DNA of 64,000 nucleotides from an uncultured Ferrovum sp. (lineage in GTDB: Bacteria; Pseudomonadota; Gammaproteobacteria; Burkholderiales; Ferrovaceae), in contig CAIVUX010000018.1 of the NCBI GenBank assembly GCA_903909215.1, positions 33,952 to 97,951 of the forward strand, read 5' to 3'. The position numbers and the translations under genes are program-made. The notes beneath the pieces were generated by a model. It was not told the origin of the DNA, did not search any database, and saw nothing but the letters and a program-made list of their open reading frames with translations. Positions 21,614 through 30,666 of this stretch are shown here, piece after piece. Every line of letters begins with the position of its first letter. Within the stretch, counting starts at the first letter, position 1.

Positions 21614-22315
21614 CTATTTTGGAATGGCCACCTGAGTCATTCGGACCTCTAGGGTGTCTGTTTTTTGCAGTAGTTTTTCACTTTCACCATGGCGATCAAA
21701 ATAGCGTGGGCTGGGAATCATAGACGCCAAACGTGCCGCTTGTGCCGCTGTTATCGTTTCTAGGGGTTCATGATAGTAATGTGTGGCGGCAGCCTCACAA
21801 CCAAACACCCCATCGCCCCATTCAATCACGTTGAGATATACCTCCAGGATACGACGCTTACTCCAGGTGGTTTCCAGCATCACTGTAATGATGGCTTCTT
21901 GAGCCTTGCGCCATAAGCTGCGTTGACCTGATAAAAATAGGTTTTTAGCCAGTTGTTGGGTAATGGTAGAGCCCCCCGCCACGGCTTTGCCACGGCGCAA
22001 ATCTTTATTCAAGGCGATTCTCATCCCCTCCCAGTCAAAACCGGAGTGGCTAACGAAGGTGGTATCTTCTGCGGCTACCACTGCTCGCTTAAGCCCGTCA
22101 GGAATATGCTCGTAGTTCACCCAGGGGTGGGGAAGAATATCGGGGTGCCCCATGGCCAGACGGGCCTCAGAGCGGATATTCATGAAGGAGGTGCGCTGCG
22201 GCTCATGGCTGCGCCACCACAATACTTGGGCCAGAATCCACATCTCCCAAATTACAAAGAGCAGTAAGATGCTGCCCAACAAGCGTCTTATCCAACGCTT
22301 TACTCCTTGGTTCAC
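21614..22315 (-). CDS. mtgA: Monofunctional biosynthetic peptidoglycan transglycosylase
   Basis: This membrane-anchored glycosyltransferase (GT51) polymerises lipid II into glycan strands. It has 233 residues from a GTG at 22315 that overlaps the aroE stop as GTGA. It has an N-terminal transmembrane helix (LLGSILLLFVIWEMWILAQVL), then the catalytic segment AAEDTTFVSHSGFDWEGM with the glutamate, and GGSTITQQLAKNLFLS. The ATG-initiated frame from 22375 lies inside aroE and adds no family sequence. The aroE-mtgA pairing is common in betaproteobacteria. Confidence 0.95.
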   Translation of the reverse strand: MNQGVKRWIRRLLGSILLLFVIWEMWILAQVLWWRSHEPQRTSFMNIRSEARLAMGHPDILPHPWVNYEHIPDGLKRAVVAAEDTTFVSHSGFDWEGMRIALNKDLRRGKAVAGGSTITQQLAKNLFLSGQRSLWRKAQEAIITVMLETTWSKRRILEVYLNVIEWGDGVFGCEAAATHYYHEPLETITAAQAARLASMIPSPRYFDRHGESEKLLQKTDTLEVRMTQVAIPK

Positions 22316-23151
22316 ACACTCTCCGCACGCAGTTGGCGCAATACTGCGGCAGTGTCCGGATAGAGGCCACGCCATAGGTGGAAGGACTCAGCCGCTTGCT
22401 CCACCAGCATCCCCAACCCGTCCACAGCGCGTAGTGATCCCAGGTTATGTGCCATTTCTATGAATGGGGTGCTTTGTGCATACACCATGTCATAGGCCAC
22501 CGTGCGAGGACCAAACACACTGGGCGGGATATTGGGGACGCTGCCGTTCAAGCTGCTGGAGGTGGCGTTAATCACCACGTCAAATACGCCCTTAGGGATT
22601 TCCTCCAGTCCGCAAGCCTGGCAATGCGACAGCCAAAGAGGCGTTATGGCACCCGAGGCCCGTAAGGCTTCGCACAATTGCAGCGCACGCGCTGCAGTGC
22701 GGTTGGCAATCACGAGCAGTGCGGGTTCTTGGTCTAACAAAGGGCCCACCACGCCGCGTGCCGCACCTCCTGCCCCCAGCAACAGGATCCGCGCACCCTT
22801 CAAGGTCACCCCCAGATTGAGGCGCAAATCGCGCACCAAACCGGCACCATCGGTATTGTCGGCAAACACGCCCTTCGAACTGAACATCAAGGTGTTGGCA
22901 GCACCTGCTGCACGGGCACGGGTGCTGGATTGATCGGCCAAGGCGTAGGCACGCTCTTTAAAAGGCAGCGTGACATTTAACCCACAGCCCCCTTGGGCAC
23001 GAAACAGCGCCACAGCCGCTTCAAATTCATCCCGTGCGGGTTCAATGCGTTCGTAGGTTAGGGCGTGGTGCACGGCAGCGGCAAACATGGCATGAATGCG
23101 CGGAGAACGGCTGTGGTTCACCGGCTGGCCAATAACGGCATAACGGTCCAT
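22312..23151 (-). CDS. aroE: Shikimate dehydrogenase
   Basis: This NADPH-dependent enzyme reduces 3-dehydroshikimate to shikimate in aromatic amino acid synthesis. The 279 residues show the substrate part (NHSRSPRIH, NVTLPFKERAYALAD with the catalytic lysine, NTDGAGLVRDL) and the Rossmann part (LLLGAGGAARGV, then a NRT motif at VIANRTAARA, as expected for NADPH). It is coupled to mtgA by a four-base overlap and lies just downstream of the rhodanese gene. Confidence 0.96.
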   Translation of the reverse strand: MDRYAVIGQPVNHSRSPRIHAMFAAAVHHALTYERIEPARDEFEAAVALFRAQGGCGLNVTLPFKERAYALADQSSTRARAAGAANTLMFSSKGVFADNTDGAGLVRDLRLNLGVTLKGARILLLGAGGAARGVVGPLLDQEPALLVIANRTAARALQLCEALRASGAITPLWLSHCQACGLEEIPKGVFDVVINATSSSLNGSVPNIPPSVFGPRTVAYDMVYAQSTPFIEMAHNLGSLRAVDGLGMLVEQAAESFHLWRGLYPDTAAVLRQLRAESV

Positions 23152-23157
23152 CAGAGC

Positions 23158-23610
23158 TTAACTTTGTTTCCAGGGCAGTCCTGCAGCACGCCACCCATTA
23201 ATGCTGTTGCGATGGCCTTCATGGTCACGATCGCCTTCAAAGCCTTGCAGTACGTTATAACAACCGGTAAAACCAGCTGCTGTGGCAGCGCCCGCCGCCA
23301 AGCCAGAACGCACGCCCGAGCGGCATAAAAATAACAGCAGCGCATCGTCCGGTGCAGCCGCTTTTAATTGTTCGATGAACTGAAGATTGGGAAGGCGGTC
23401 GGGATAACCCTGCCACTCAATGGTCAAGGCCCCCGCTACGTAACCCACCCAATCCACTTCCGCTTGCGTGCGCACATCGATCAAGCGGGCAATGGGGCTT
23501 TCATTTAAAATTTCGTATGCTTCAACGGGCGTTAAACTTCCTTCGTAGGGCAAATTGGTTTCGCGACCACGTTGCTGTGCAACTTTGAGGATGTCGGATA
23601 ATTTTGCCAT
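23158..23610 (-). CDS. Rhodanese-like domain protein
   Basis: The 150-residue single-domain protein begins MAKLSDILKVAQQRGRETNLPYEG at the ATG at 23610. The rhodanese domain has RLIDVRTQAEVDWVGYVAGALTIEW and the active-site loop CRSGVRSG with the catalytic cysteine, the form typical of single-domain sulfurtransferases. The sulfur acceptor is unknown. The gene is divergent from glnA; the two share a 312-bp region that holds the NtrC and sigma-54 sites. The open frame extends upstream to 23757 without family sequence. Confidence 0.85.
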   Translation of the reverse strand: MAKLSDILKVAQQRGRETNLPYEGSLTPVEAYEILNESPIARLIDVRTQAEVDWVGYVAGALTIEWQGYPDRLPNLQFIEQLKAAAPDDALLLFLCRSGVRSGLAAGAATAAGFTGCYNVLQGFEGDRDHEGHRNSINGWRAAGLPWKQS

Positions 23611-23692
23611 GAGGTTTGCCCGTTCGTATTTGTGAATCCTCCATTGTACGCCCGAAGGATTGGCGGGCAAATGGTGCGAGTTAAGCGTATTA

Positions 23693-23739
23693 TGCACAAT
23701 AATAGTGCTATATAGCGTTGTATGCACATTATTAGTGCG
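23693..23739. promoter_or_regulatory. Two NtrC enhancer sites upstream of glnA
   Basis: TGCACAATAATAGTGCT (23693-23709) and TGCACATTATTAGTGCG (23723-23739) both have the GCAC-N7-GTGC form of the NtrC site. Their centres are 30 bp apart, close to three helical turns, as in the E. coli glnA enhancer. They lie about 65-110 bp upstream of the sigma-54 promoter at 23803. Two NtrC dimers bound here would be placed for cooperative activation. Confidence 0.88.
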
Positions 23740-23802
23740 CATACTGGAAGCGCTCACAACATTAATGCCTTATGGCACAATGGATGACTGAATGGCACTC
23801 AT

Positions 23803-23817
23803 TGGCACATAACCTGC
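23803..23817 (+). promoter_or_regulatory. Sigma-54 promoter of glnA
   Basis: TGGCACATAACCTGC has the -24 GG and -12 GC at the strict spacing required by sigma-54 (consensus TGGCAC-N5-TTGC, one mismatch). The expected start is about 23829, giving a leader of roughly 95 nt before the glnA ATG. The paired NtrC sites upstream support the call. Confidence 0.88.
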
Positions 23818-23922
23818 TTTGTATAGGTGCTAGATAACCATCAAATGACCGCGGTGGGATAACCCCACCGCATCTTGAACACCACGAAAGCTTTCGTGAA
23901 CGACCGACAGGAGAGAAGAGAA

Positions 23923-25332
23923 ATGGCTGCAGCTAACGTCATGCAAATGATTAAGGACAACGAGGTCAAATTTGTGGACCTGCGTTTTACCGATACCCGT
24001 GGTAAGGAACAGCATGTCACTGTGCCCATAAGCCACTTCAATCTCGAAAAATTTACCGAAGGCCACGCGTTCGACGGCTCGTCCATTGCCGGTTGGAAGG
24101 GTATTGAAGCCTCCGACATGTTGTTAATGCCGGACCCCAGCACCGCCAACCTCGATCCTTTTATGGATGAAGCCACATTATTACTGACTTGTGATGTCAT
24201 CGAGCCCTCAGATGGTAAGGGTTACGACCGTGACCCACGCTCCTTGGCCCACCGTGCTGAAGCCTACCTCAAGTCCACTGGCATTGGCGATACCGCCTAC
24301 TTTGGCCCTGAGCCTGAGTTTTTTATATTTGATTCCGTCACCTGGAACGTGGACATGTCCGGCTGCGGCGTTAAAATCAATTCTGAAGAAGCCCCTTGGT
24401 CTTCTAATAAAGACTACGACGGCGGCAACATGGGCCACCGCCCTGCAGTGAAAGGTGGCTATTTCCCCGTACCCCCTGTGGATTCATTGCAAGACATTCG
24501 CTCTGCCATGTGTATTGCTCTAGAAGAAATGGGCGTCCCCGTGGAAGTGCATCACCACGAAGTGGCGGCTCCCGGACAGTGCGAAATTGGCACCAAATTC
24601 GCCCCCCTGGTGCAACGCGCCGATTGGATCCAAATCCTCAAGTACGTGGTGCACAACGTGGCCCACTCCTACGGCAAGACCGCTACCTTTATGCCCAAGC
24701 CTGTCGTGGGCGACAATGGTTCTGGTATGCACGTACACCAATCCATCTGGAAAGAGGGAAAGAACCTGTTTGCCGGCAACGGTTACGCAGGCCTTTCTGA
24801 AACCGCACTCTTTTACATTGGCGGCATCATCAAGCATGCCAAGGCCTTAAACGCCATCACCAACCCCGGCACCAATTCCTATAAACGTTTGGTTCCCGGC
24901 TTTGAGGCTCCTGTAAAATTGGCTTACTCGGCTCGCAACCGTTCCGCCGCTATTCGCGTGCCGTTTGTGCAAAGTGATAAAGCCCGTCGCATTGAAGTGC
25001 GCTTCCCAGACCCCTTGGCCAATCCGTACTTGGCTTTTGCCGCCATGATGATGGCAGGTCTTGATGGCATTCAAAACAAAATCCACCCCGGCGAGCCTGC
25101 CGATAAAGATCTGTATCATCTGTCCGCTGCGGATAATGCCAAAATTCCAGCACCGGCCGCATCGCTGGAAGAGGCTTTGGAAGCTTTAGGTAAAGACCGT
25201 GAGTTCTTAACCCGTGGGGGTGTGTTCTCCAATGAGATGATCGATGCCTACATCGAACTCAAAATGGCCGAAGTGACCACTTTCCGGATGACCACCCACC
25301 CGGTGGAATTCCAGATGTACTACAGCCTTTAA
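23923..25332 (+). CDS. glnA: Glutamine synthetase type I
   Basis: It makes glutamine from glutamate, ammonia and ATP, and is the main ammonium-assimilating enzyme. With the ATG at 23923 ([18 protein letters not shown]), behind an AGGAG site, it has 469 residues, identical in length to the E. coli enzyme. It contains FDGSSIAGW, the [14 protein letters not shown] metal-site region, the [16 protein letters not shown] segment, NRSAAIRVP, and a tyrosine at 398 in the adenylylation-loop position. A longer frame from 23875 is non-coding leader. ntrB follows after 12 bp, so the order is glnA-ntrB-ntrC. Confidence 0.98.
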   Translation: MAAANVMQMIKDNEVKFVDLRFTDTRGKEQHVTVPISHFNLEKFTEGHAFDGSSIAGWKGIEASDMLLMPDPSTANLDPFMDEATLLLTCDVIEPSDGKGYDRDPRSLAHRAEAYLKSTGIGDTAYFGPEPEFFIFDSVTWNVDMSGCGVKINSEEAPWSSNKDYDGGNMGHRPAVKGGYFPVPPVDSLQDIRSAMCIALEEMGVPVEVHHHEVAAPGQCEIGTKFAPLVQRADWIQILKYVVHNVAHSYGKTATFMPKPVVGDNGSGMHVHQSIWKEGKNLFAGNGYAGLSETALFYIGGIIKHAKALNAITNPGTNSYKRLVPGFEAPVKLAYSARNRSAAIRVPFVQSDKARRIEVRFPDPLANPYLAFAAMMMAGLDGIQNKIHPGEPADKDLYHLSAADNAKIPAPAASLEEALEALGKDREFLTRGGVFSNEMIDAYIELKMAEVTTFRMTTHPVEFQMYYSL

Positions 25333-25344
25333 GAACGGCTGACT

Positions 25345-26403
25345 GTGTCTAACGAATACGCGGGGCTAGATTTACTGGCCACCGCCGTATTCGTGTTGGA
25401 CCATGAGCTGCGTATTCAATTTATCAATACTGCTGCAGAAAACCTGTTTGAAACCAGTCGCAAAAGTGTGGCGCTCCGCCCCGTGCAATCCGTACTGCCC
25501 GGCACCGAATCTCTGGTAGAAATGTCGCATGCCGCTCTGGACAGCGATATGAGTTTTGTTGAACATGAATGGCCCATTCCCCGCCCATCCCAACCCGCGC
25601 TCATTGTCAGTTGTGCCGGCACGCCCATTCATGGACCTCCTGGTGGCATCTTATTGGAATTTCGCCCCATCAATCAGCGTGTGCGTATTGCTCGCGAAGA
25701 GAAGATTTTGGCGGACCAAAAAATCAATCGGGAGCTGATTCGCAATCTGGCCCATGAAATTCGCAACCCCTTGGGTGGCATTCGGGGTGCCGCTCAATTG
25801 CTAGAGCGCGAGTTGGACCAAGATTCTCTCAAGGAATATACGGAAGTGATTCGCGCCGAGGCGGACCGTCTGCAATTGCTCATGGACCGTATGCTAAGCC
25901 CCAACCGCCCACAAAAACCACAAGTGGTGAATGTGCACGATGTACTGGAACGGGTGCGCAGCGTCATCCTGGCCGAGTTTCCAGAAGGCATTACCATCCG
26001 CCGCGATTATGACAGCAGCCTGCCAGAATTCATGGGTGATCGCGAACAACTGATTCAGGCGGTGCTCAATATTACCCGCAATGCAGCCCAGGCCCTACAA
26101 GGAGATGGCGAGATTCTGTTGCAAAGCCGCTCATTAAGACAAGTGACCTTGGCCCGCCGACGGTTTCGCTTGGGAATCTTATTGCGCATTGTCGACAATG
26201 GCCCAGGCATTCCCGTGGCACTTCAAAACAGAATTTTTCAGCCTTTGGTATCAGGCCGAGAAGGGGGAACGGGGTTAGGACTGATGTTGGCACAGAACTT
26301 GATTAGCCAACATCATGGCATGGTGGAATTCGAAAGCAGACCGGGTCACACCTGTTTTAGCCTGATTTTACCGCTGCCGGAAACCGAATATCCGGATCGC
26401 TAA
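25345..26403 (+). CDS. ntrB: Nitrogen regulation sensor kinase NtrB
   Basis: This cytoplasmic two-component kinase/phosphatase is controlled by PII and acts on NtrC. The 352 residues hold an N-terminal PAS-like domain (about 5-110), the phospho-acceptor histidine H137 in NLAHEIRNPLGG, and an HATPase domain with NITRNAAQAL, DNGPGIP and GREGGTGLGL. The start is GTG at 25345, 12 bp after glnA. The PII partner is encoded at 50446 (glnK). Confidence 0.95.
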   Translation: MSNEYAGLDLLATAVFVLDHELRIQFINTAAENLFETSRKSVALRPVQSVLPGTESLVEMSHAALDSDMSFVEHEWPIPRPSQPALIVSCAGTPIHGPPGGILLEFRPINQRVRIAREEKILADQKINRELIRNLAHEIRNPLGGIRGAAQLLERELDQDSLKEYTEVIRAEADRLQLLMDRMLSPNRPQKPQVVNVHDVLERVRSVILAEFPEGITIRRDYDSSLPEFMGDREQLIQAVLNITRNAAQALQGDGEILLQSRSLRQVTLARRRFRLGILLRIVDNGPGIPVALQNRIFQPLVSGREGGTGLGLMLAQNLISQHHGMVEFESRPGHTCFSLILPLPETEYPDR

Positions 26404-26467
26404 GATTACATGCACTTTTATAGTGCTCGAAAATAATGGCATCACCCCACTGAGGCTTTGATTTGCT

Positions 26468-27880
26468 ATGAAATCTGTTTGGATTGTTGATGACGACCGA
26501 TCGATTCGCTGGGTATTTGAAAAAGCACTCACGCGAGAAGGAATTCCCTTCCGCGTATTTTCTTCCGCCCAAGAGGCTTTGGCTTTACTGGATACGGAAA
26601 CCCCTCAAGTAGTGGTGAGCGATATTCGGATGCCCGGGGGTTCGGGTTTCGATTTTCTGGACCAACTGAAAGCGCTCCACCCCAGCCTGCCGGTTATTAT
26701 TATGACCGCCTATTCCGATTTAGAAAGCGCCGTAGCCGCCTTTCAAGGGGGCGCCTACGAATACCTGCCCAAACCTTTTGATGTGGACAATGCCTTAGAA
26801 CTGATTCGGCGCGCCTTGGACGAAAGCGCGCGCACCACAGAAGTGCTGGAAGAGGGCGGTGAAACCCCAGAAATCTTGGGTCAGGCTCCTGCCATGCAAG
26901 AAGTGTTTCGCGCCATCGGGCGGCTGTCCCAATCCAATGCCACGGTATTAATTAATGGGGAATCGGGTACCGGCAAGGAATTGGTGGCTCGCGCCCTTCA
27001 TCGCCACAGCGCCCGCGCTAAAAAACCCTTCATTGCCATCAATACCGCCGCCATCCCCAAAGAATTATTAGAGTCCGAATTATTTGGCCATGAACGCGGT
27101 GCCTTTACAGGTGCCAATACGCTGCGGCGTGGTCGCTTTGAGCAAGCCGAGGGCGGCACACTGTTTTTAGATGAGATTGGCGACATGCCTGCCGACTTGC
27201 AAACCCGTTTGCTGCGCGTACTCTCCGATGGACAATTTTATCGGGTAGGCGGCCATGCCCCCATCGCCACCCATGTGCGCATCATTGCCGCCACCCACCA
27301 AGATTTAGAAGCCCGCGTGCGCGAAGGCTTATTCCGTGAAGATTTGTTCCATCGTCTAAATGTCATCCGCATGCGCCTGCCCTCCTTGCGTGAACGCCGC
27401 CAAGACATTCCCTTACTGGCGCGTCACTTTCTGCAAAAAAGCGCACGCGAACTGAATGTAGAAACAAAACGTTTAACCGATGTGGCCACACGCTTTTTAG
27501 AATCGTTGGATTGGCGCGGCAATGTGCGGCAGCTGGAAAATATTTGTCACTGGTTAACCGTTATGGCACCCGGTGGTTCCGTGGACATGGCCGATTTGCC
27601 CGCCGAACTGAAAGGCGAAGCGCCCCTATCGGCCACCATTGATTGGCGCTCAGCCCTAGAACTGGAAGTGGCGCATGCGCTAACTCGCGGTGAACGGGGT
27701 ATTCTGGATCGACTCAGCCAAGACTTTGAGCGCGCGCTGATTACACAAGCCCTCATCCACACGGGGGGTCGCCGTATTGAAGCGGCTCAATTACTGGGTT
27801 GGGGACGAAATACGCTGACGCGCAAAATTCAGGAATTGGGGTTAGACGAAGCAGAGAACTCGGCAAAAATGGGTGCGTGA
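26468..27880 (+). CDS. ntrC: Nitrogen regulator NtrC (sigma-54 activator)
   Basis: This response regulator activates sigma-54 promoters under nitrogen limitation. The 470 residues comprise a receiver domain with the phospho-acceptor D52 (VVVSDIRMPG), an AAA+ domain with Walker A GESGTGKELVARAL, the sigma-54 contact loop GAFTGA, and DEIGDMP, and a C-terminal Fis-type helix-turn-helix (RRIEAAQLLGWGRNTLTRKI). It follows ntrB by 64 bp. Likely targets in this window are the sites at 23693-23739 and 52240. Its last 52 bp overlap the convergent xth gene. Confidence 0.97.
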   Translation: MKSVWIVDDDRSIRWVFEKALTREGIPFRVFSSAQEALALLDTETPQVVVSDIRMPGGSGFDFLDQLKALHPSLPVIIMTAYSDLESAVAAFQGGAYEYLPKPFDVDNALELIRRALDESARTTEVLEEGGETPEILGQAPAMQEVFRAIGRLSQSNATVLINGESGTGKELVARALHRHSARAKKPFIAINTAAIPKELLESELFGHERGAFTGANTLRRGRFEQAEGGTLFLDEIGDMPADLQTRLLRVLSDGQFYRVGGHAPIATHVRIIAATHQDLEARVREGLFREDLFHRLNVIRMRLPSLRERRQDIPLLARHFLQKSARELNVETKRLTDVATRFLESLDWRGNVRQLENICHWLTVMAPGGSVDMADLPAELKGEAPLSATIDWRSALELEVAHALTRGERGILDRLSQDFERALITQALIHTGGRRIEAAQLLGWGRNTLTRKIQELGLDEAENSAKMGA

Positions 27881-28614
27881 TCGGAGGGTCGCTCTAGGGC
27901 GCGCGGCGCCCTATCCACACCGGAGGCTGTGCAGCGCTGACTTAAGGCCGTGCTGATTAAGAGGTGATCAATGCGCAGACCCATGTTGCGCTTGAATGCG
28001 TTCACTCGGTAATGCCACCAGCTGTAGATTTTATCTTCCTGAGCAAACAATCGAAAGCTATCCACCAGCCCCAACTGAAGCAATTGACTAAATACGGCGC
28101 GCTCAGCATCGCTACACAGCACTTCACCCTTCCAGGCTACTGGGTCGTACACATCACGATCTTCCGGGGCGATGTTGTAATCCCCTGCCACCAGCAGCTC
28201 AGTATGCTGCTTTAACTCGGCCTTTAAATAATCATGCAAGGCGGCATACCAGCGCAACTTGTACGCATATTTCTCGGAGGTCAGCGATTCCCCATTGGGG
28301 CAATACACTGAAATAACGCGCACTCCGGCACAGGTGCCCGCAATCACGCGCTGCTGCTCATCGTTAAAACCGGGAATACCCACCACCACATCCAGCGCGG
28401 GCTCTTTGCTAATTAAGGCCACGCCGTTATAGGCTTTTTGACCCGCCACGGCAGCGTAATAACCAGCCGCTTCAATTTCTGCAAAAGGAAAAGCGCTGGC
28501 TTCGCATTTAAGCTCTTGCAAGCACAACACCAAAGGTTGATGCTGAGCCAACCACGCCAACACATGCGGCAAGCGCACGCGAATGGAGTTAACATTCCAA
28601 GCCGCGATTTTCAT
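27829..28614 (-). CDS. xth: Exodeoxyribonuclease III
   Basis: This AP endonuclease/3'-5' exonuclease acts in base-excision repair. The 261 residues start MKIAAWNVNSIRVRLPHVLAWL and show the expected catalytic segments: QELKCE (metal glutamate), VAGDYNIAPEDRDVYDP (Asp/Asn), and the C-terminal SDHAPI with the catalytic histidine. Its 3' end runs 52 bp into ntrC on the other strand; the last conserved residues (FAEF) lie inside that overlap, so both genes really share it. The start overlaps the prlC stop by one base (TAATG). Confidence 0.94.
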   Translation of the reverse strand: MKIAAWNVNSIRVRLPHVLAWLAQHQPLVLCLQELKCEASAFPFAEIEAAGYYAAVAGQKAYNGVALISKEPALDVVVGIPGFNDEQQRVIAGTCAGVRVISVYCPNGESLTSEKYAYKLRWYAALHDYLKAELKQHTELLVAGDYNIAPEDRDVYDPVAWKGEVLCSDAERAVFSQLLQLGLVDSFRLFAQEDKIYSWWHYRVNAFKRNMGLRIDHLLISTALSQRCTASGVDRAPRALERPSDHAPIFAEFSASSNPNS

Positions 28615-30656
28615 TAAGGATGGGATTTTGCGGTGGGCGGAGTCATGCCATTGTGCCGCAGCAGGGCATCAATGTTGGGTTTGCGGCCCCGAAAGGCCAC
28701 GAATGATTCTAACGCTGGGCGACTGCCCCCCACGGCTAATATTTCTTGACGGAAGCGTCGGCCGGTATCGGCATCTAACACTCCGCGCTCTTCAAACAAG
28801 CTATAGGCATCTGCTGATAATACTTCGGCCCACTTGTAACTATAATAACCTGCGGCATAACCGCCAGCAAAGATATGAGTAAAGCTATTGGGGAAACGGT
28901 GCCAAAGCGGCGGGCGAATCACCGCCACCTCATCGCGAATGTGCTCCAACAGTTGCAATGGGTTTTGGTCTGTAGGGATACCCACATGAAGCTGCATATC
29001 GAATAATGAAAACTCAATCTGGCGCAGGGTTTGCAAGCCACTTTGAAAGTGGCGTGCAGACAGCATGCGCTGGAACAGTTCGCGCGGCAAAGGCTTACCG
29101 TTGTCCACGTGACGTGTCATCGAACTCAATACATCCCATTCCCAACAAAAATTTTCCATGAACTGACTGGGCAACTCTACCGCATCCCATTCCACGCCGT
29201 TAATACCCGATACAGACAGGTCTTCCACTTGGGTGAGCAGATGATGCAGACCATGGCCAAACTCGTGGAATAAGGTAATGACGTCATCATGGGTAAAGGT
29301 GGCGCTTTTTCCGCCCACCGGAGACGAGAAATTACAGTTGAGGTAGGTGACAGGAGTTTGAATTTTTGTGCCAAGCCTGCGCCGCGTAATGGCATCATCC
29401 ATCCAAGCGCCGCCACGCTTGCCGTTGCGCGCGTAAAGATCCAAATAAAACTGCCCCACCAGTTGGTCATCCACATCACGCAGCTGATAAAAATGTGCGT
29501 CCTCATGCCAGGTGGGTGCATTTGAACGCGAAGCTTTTAAGCCGTACAGTGTTTCGATGACGCGAAACAATCCAACCAGCACCTGCTCTTCTGGAAAATA
29601 CTGCTTCACCTCTAAATCAGAAAAGTCATAGCGCTGCACGCGTAGTTTTTCGGATGCAAAACCTACGTCCCAAGGCTCCATTGCTTCTAGGCCTAAAGTT
29701 TCACGGGCAAACTCTTGCAGTTCACGCCAATCCCTTTCGGCGTAAGGCTTAGCGCGCTTACTCAAATCCCGTAAAAATTCCAACACCGCTGCGGGCGATT
29801 CTGCCATCTTAACGGCTAAAGATAATGCGCTGTAATTGTCAAAGCCCAGTAATTGCGCTTCTTCTGAACGCAAGGCCAGCAATTTTTTAATCAGCTGCGT
29901 GTTATCCCATTCGCTCTTACCAAATTCTGAGGCACGGGTGCCATATTGGTAGTACAACGTTTCGCGCAATTCACGACATTGTGCGTACTGCATGACAGGC
30001 TGAAAACTGGGTGCGTGCAAGGTAAAGATCCAGCCGGGTAAGCCTGATTGCTCTGCCAAGGCGCGCGCCGTCGTGATGACATCCTCGGGCAGGCCTTTTA
30101 ATTGATCAGCATCCGTCACCTGATGAGTAAAAGCATTCATAGTGTCCAAAAGGTTTTCTTCAAAGCGTGCGGCGGTGGCAGCCAGCTCCTCTTGAATAAT
30201 CAAAAAACGCTCTTTTTGTGCGGGGGGTAATTCAGCGCCGCCCAAGCGGAAATCGCGCAACTCATTTTCAACAATGCGTTGCCGAGTTGGGGTCAGACCC
30301 CGAAATTCGGGTGCGGCGCGCAGCGCGCGGTAACCGGCAAAGAGTTGTTCGTTCTGTGCCAGCAATGCCCAATACTGAGTAATTTTAGGTAGGTTTTGGT
30401 TGTAGGCTTCGCGCAGCTCGGCGGTATTCACCACTGCATTTAAGTGGCTCACTTGCCCCCAAGCGCGTGACAAACGCTCATTAACATCTTCCAAGGGTTG
30501 TACAAATTGCGTCCAGGTTGGGGCGCTGGCATGGGCTAACACCTGCTGTAATGCGCCATTACACTGCGCAATCAAGGTGTCTATTGCGGGACCTACGTGC
30601 GCAGGAGAAATATCAGCAAAGCGTGGCAAGCCCGAAAAATCGAGAAGGGGGTTCAT
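28614..30656 (-). CDS. prlC: Oligopeptidase A (M3 zinc metallopeptidase)
   Basis: This cytoplasmic peptidase degrades short peptides, including cleaved signal peptides. The 680 residues match PrlC in length. The zinc motif HEFGHGLHH lies near residue 463, with the downstream glutamate in GVEWDAVELPSQ. The segment FRGLTPTRQRIVENELRDF contains an exact palindromic repeat copy at DNA level, yet it keeps the family length. It is followed by xth and lies 10 bp downstream of pyrC'; coordinate transcription of the whole run is possible. Confidence 0.95.
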   Translation of the reverse strand: MNPLLDFSGLPRFADISPAHVGPAIDTLIAQCNGALQQVLAHASAPTWTQFVQPLEDVNERLSRAWGQVSHLNAVVNTAELREAYNQNLPKITQYWALLAQNEQLFAGYRALRAAPEFRGLTPTRQRIVENELRDFRLGGAELPPAQKERFLIIQEELAATAARFEENLLDTMNAFTHQVTDADQLKGLPEDVITTARALAEQSGLPGWIFTLHAPSFQPVMQYAQCRELRETLYYQYGTRASEFGKSEWDNTQLIKKLLALRSEEAQLLGFDNYSALSLAVKMAESPAAVLEFLRDLSKRAKPYAERDWRELQEFARETLGLEAMEPWDVGFASEKLRVQRYDFSDLEVKQYFPEEQVLVGLFRVIETLYGLKASRSNAPTWHEDAHFYQLRDVDDQLVGQFYLDLYARNGKRGGAWMDDAITRRRLGTKIQTPVTYLNCNFSSPVGGKSATFTHDDVITLFHEFGHGLHHLLTQVEDLSVSGINGVEWDAVELPSQFMENFCWEWDVLSSMTRHVDNGKPLPRELFQRMLSARHFQSGLQTLRQIEFSLFDMQLHVGIPTDQNPLQLLEHIRDEVAVIRPPLWHRFPNSFTHIFAGGYAAGYYSYKWAEVLSADAYSLFEERGVLDADTGRRFRQEILAVGGSRPALESFVAFRGRKPNIDALLRHNGMTPPTAKSHP
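30289..30301. repeat. Single palindromic repeat copy inside prlC
   Basis: An exact GGGGTCAGACCCC, read GLTP in the prlC frame. Here, unlike at the other loci, the surrounding protein matches the usual PrlC length and the LTP residues fit the family, so it may be a chance match or an in-place sequence conversion rather than an insertion. Confidence 0.7.
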
Positions 30657-30666
30657 TTCAAAAACC

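Noticed and set aside
23875..23922. Longer GlnA start at 23875
   Set aside because: The added 16 residues are not in the family; the ATG at 23923 has a ribosome site and gives exactly 469 residues.
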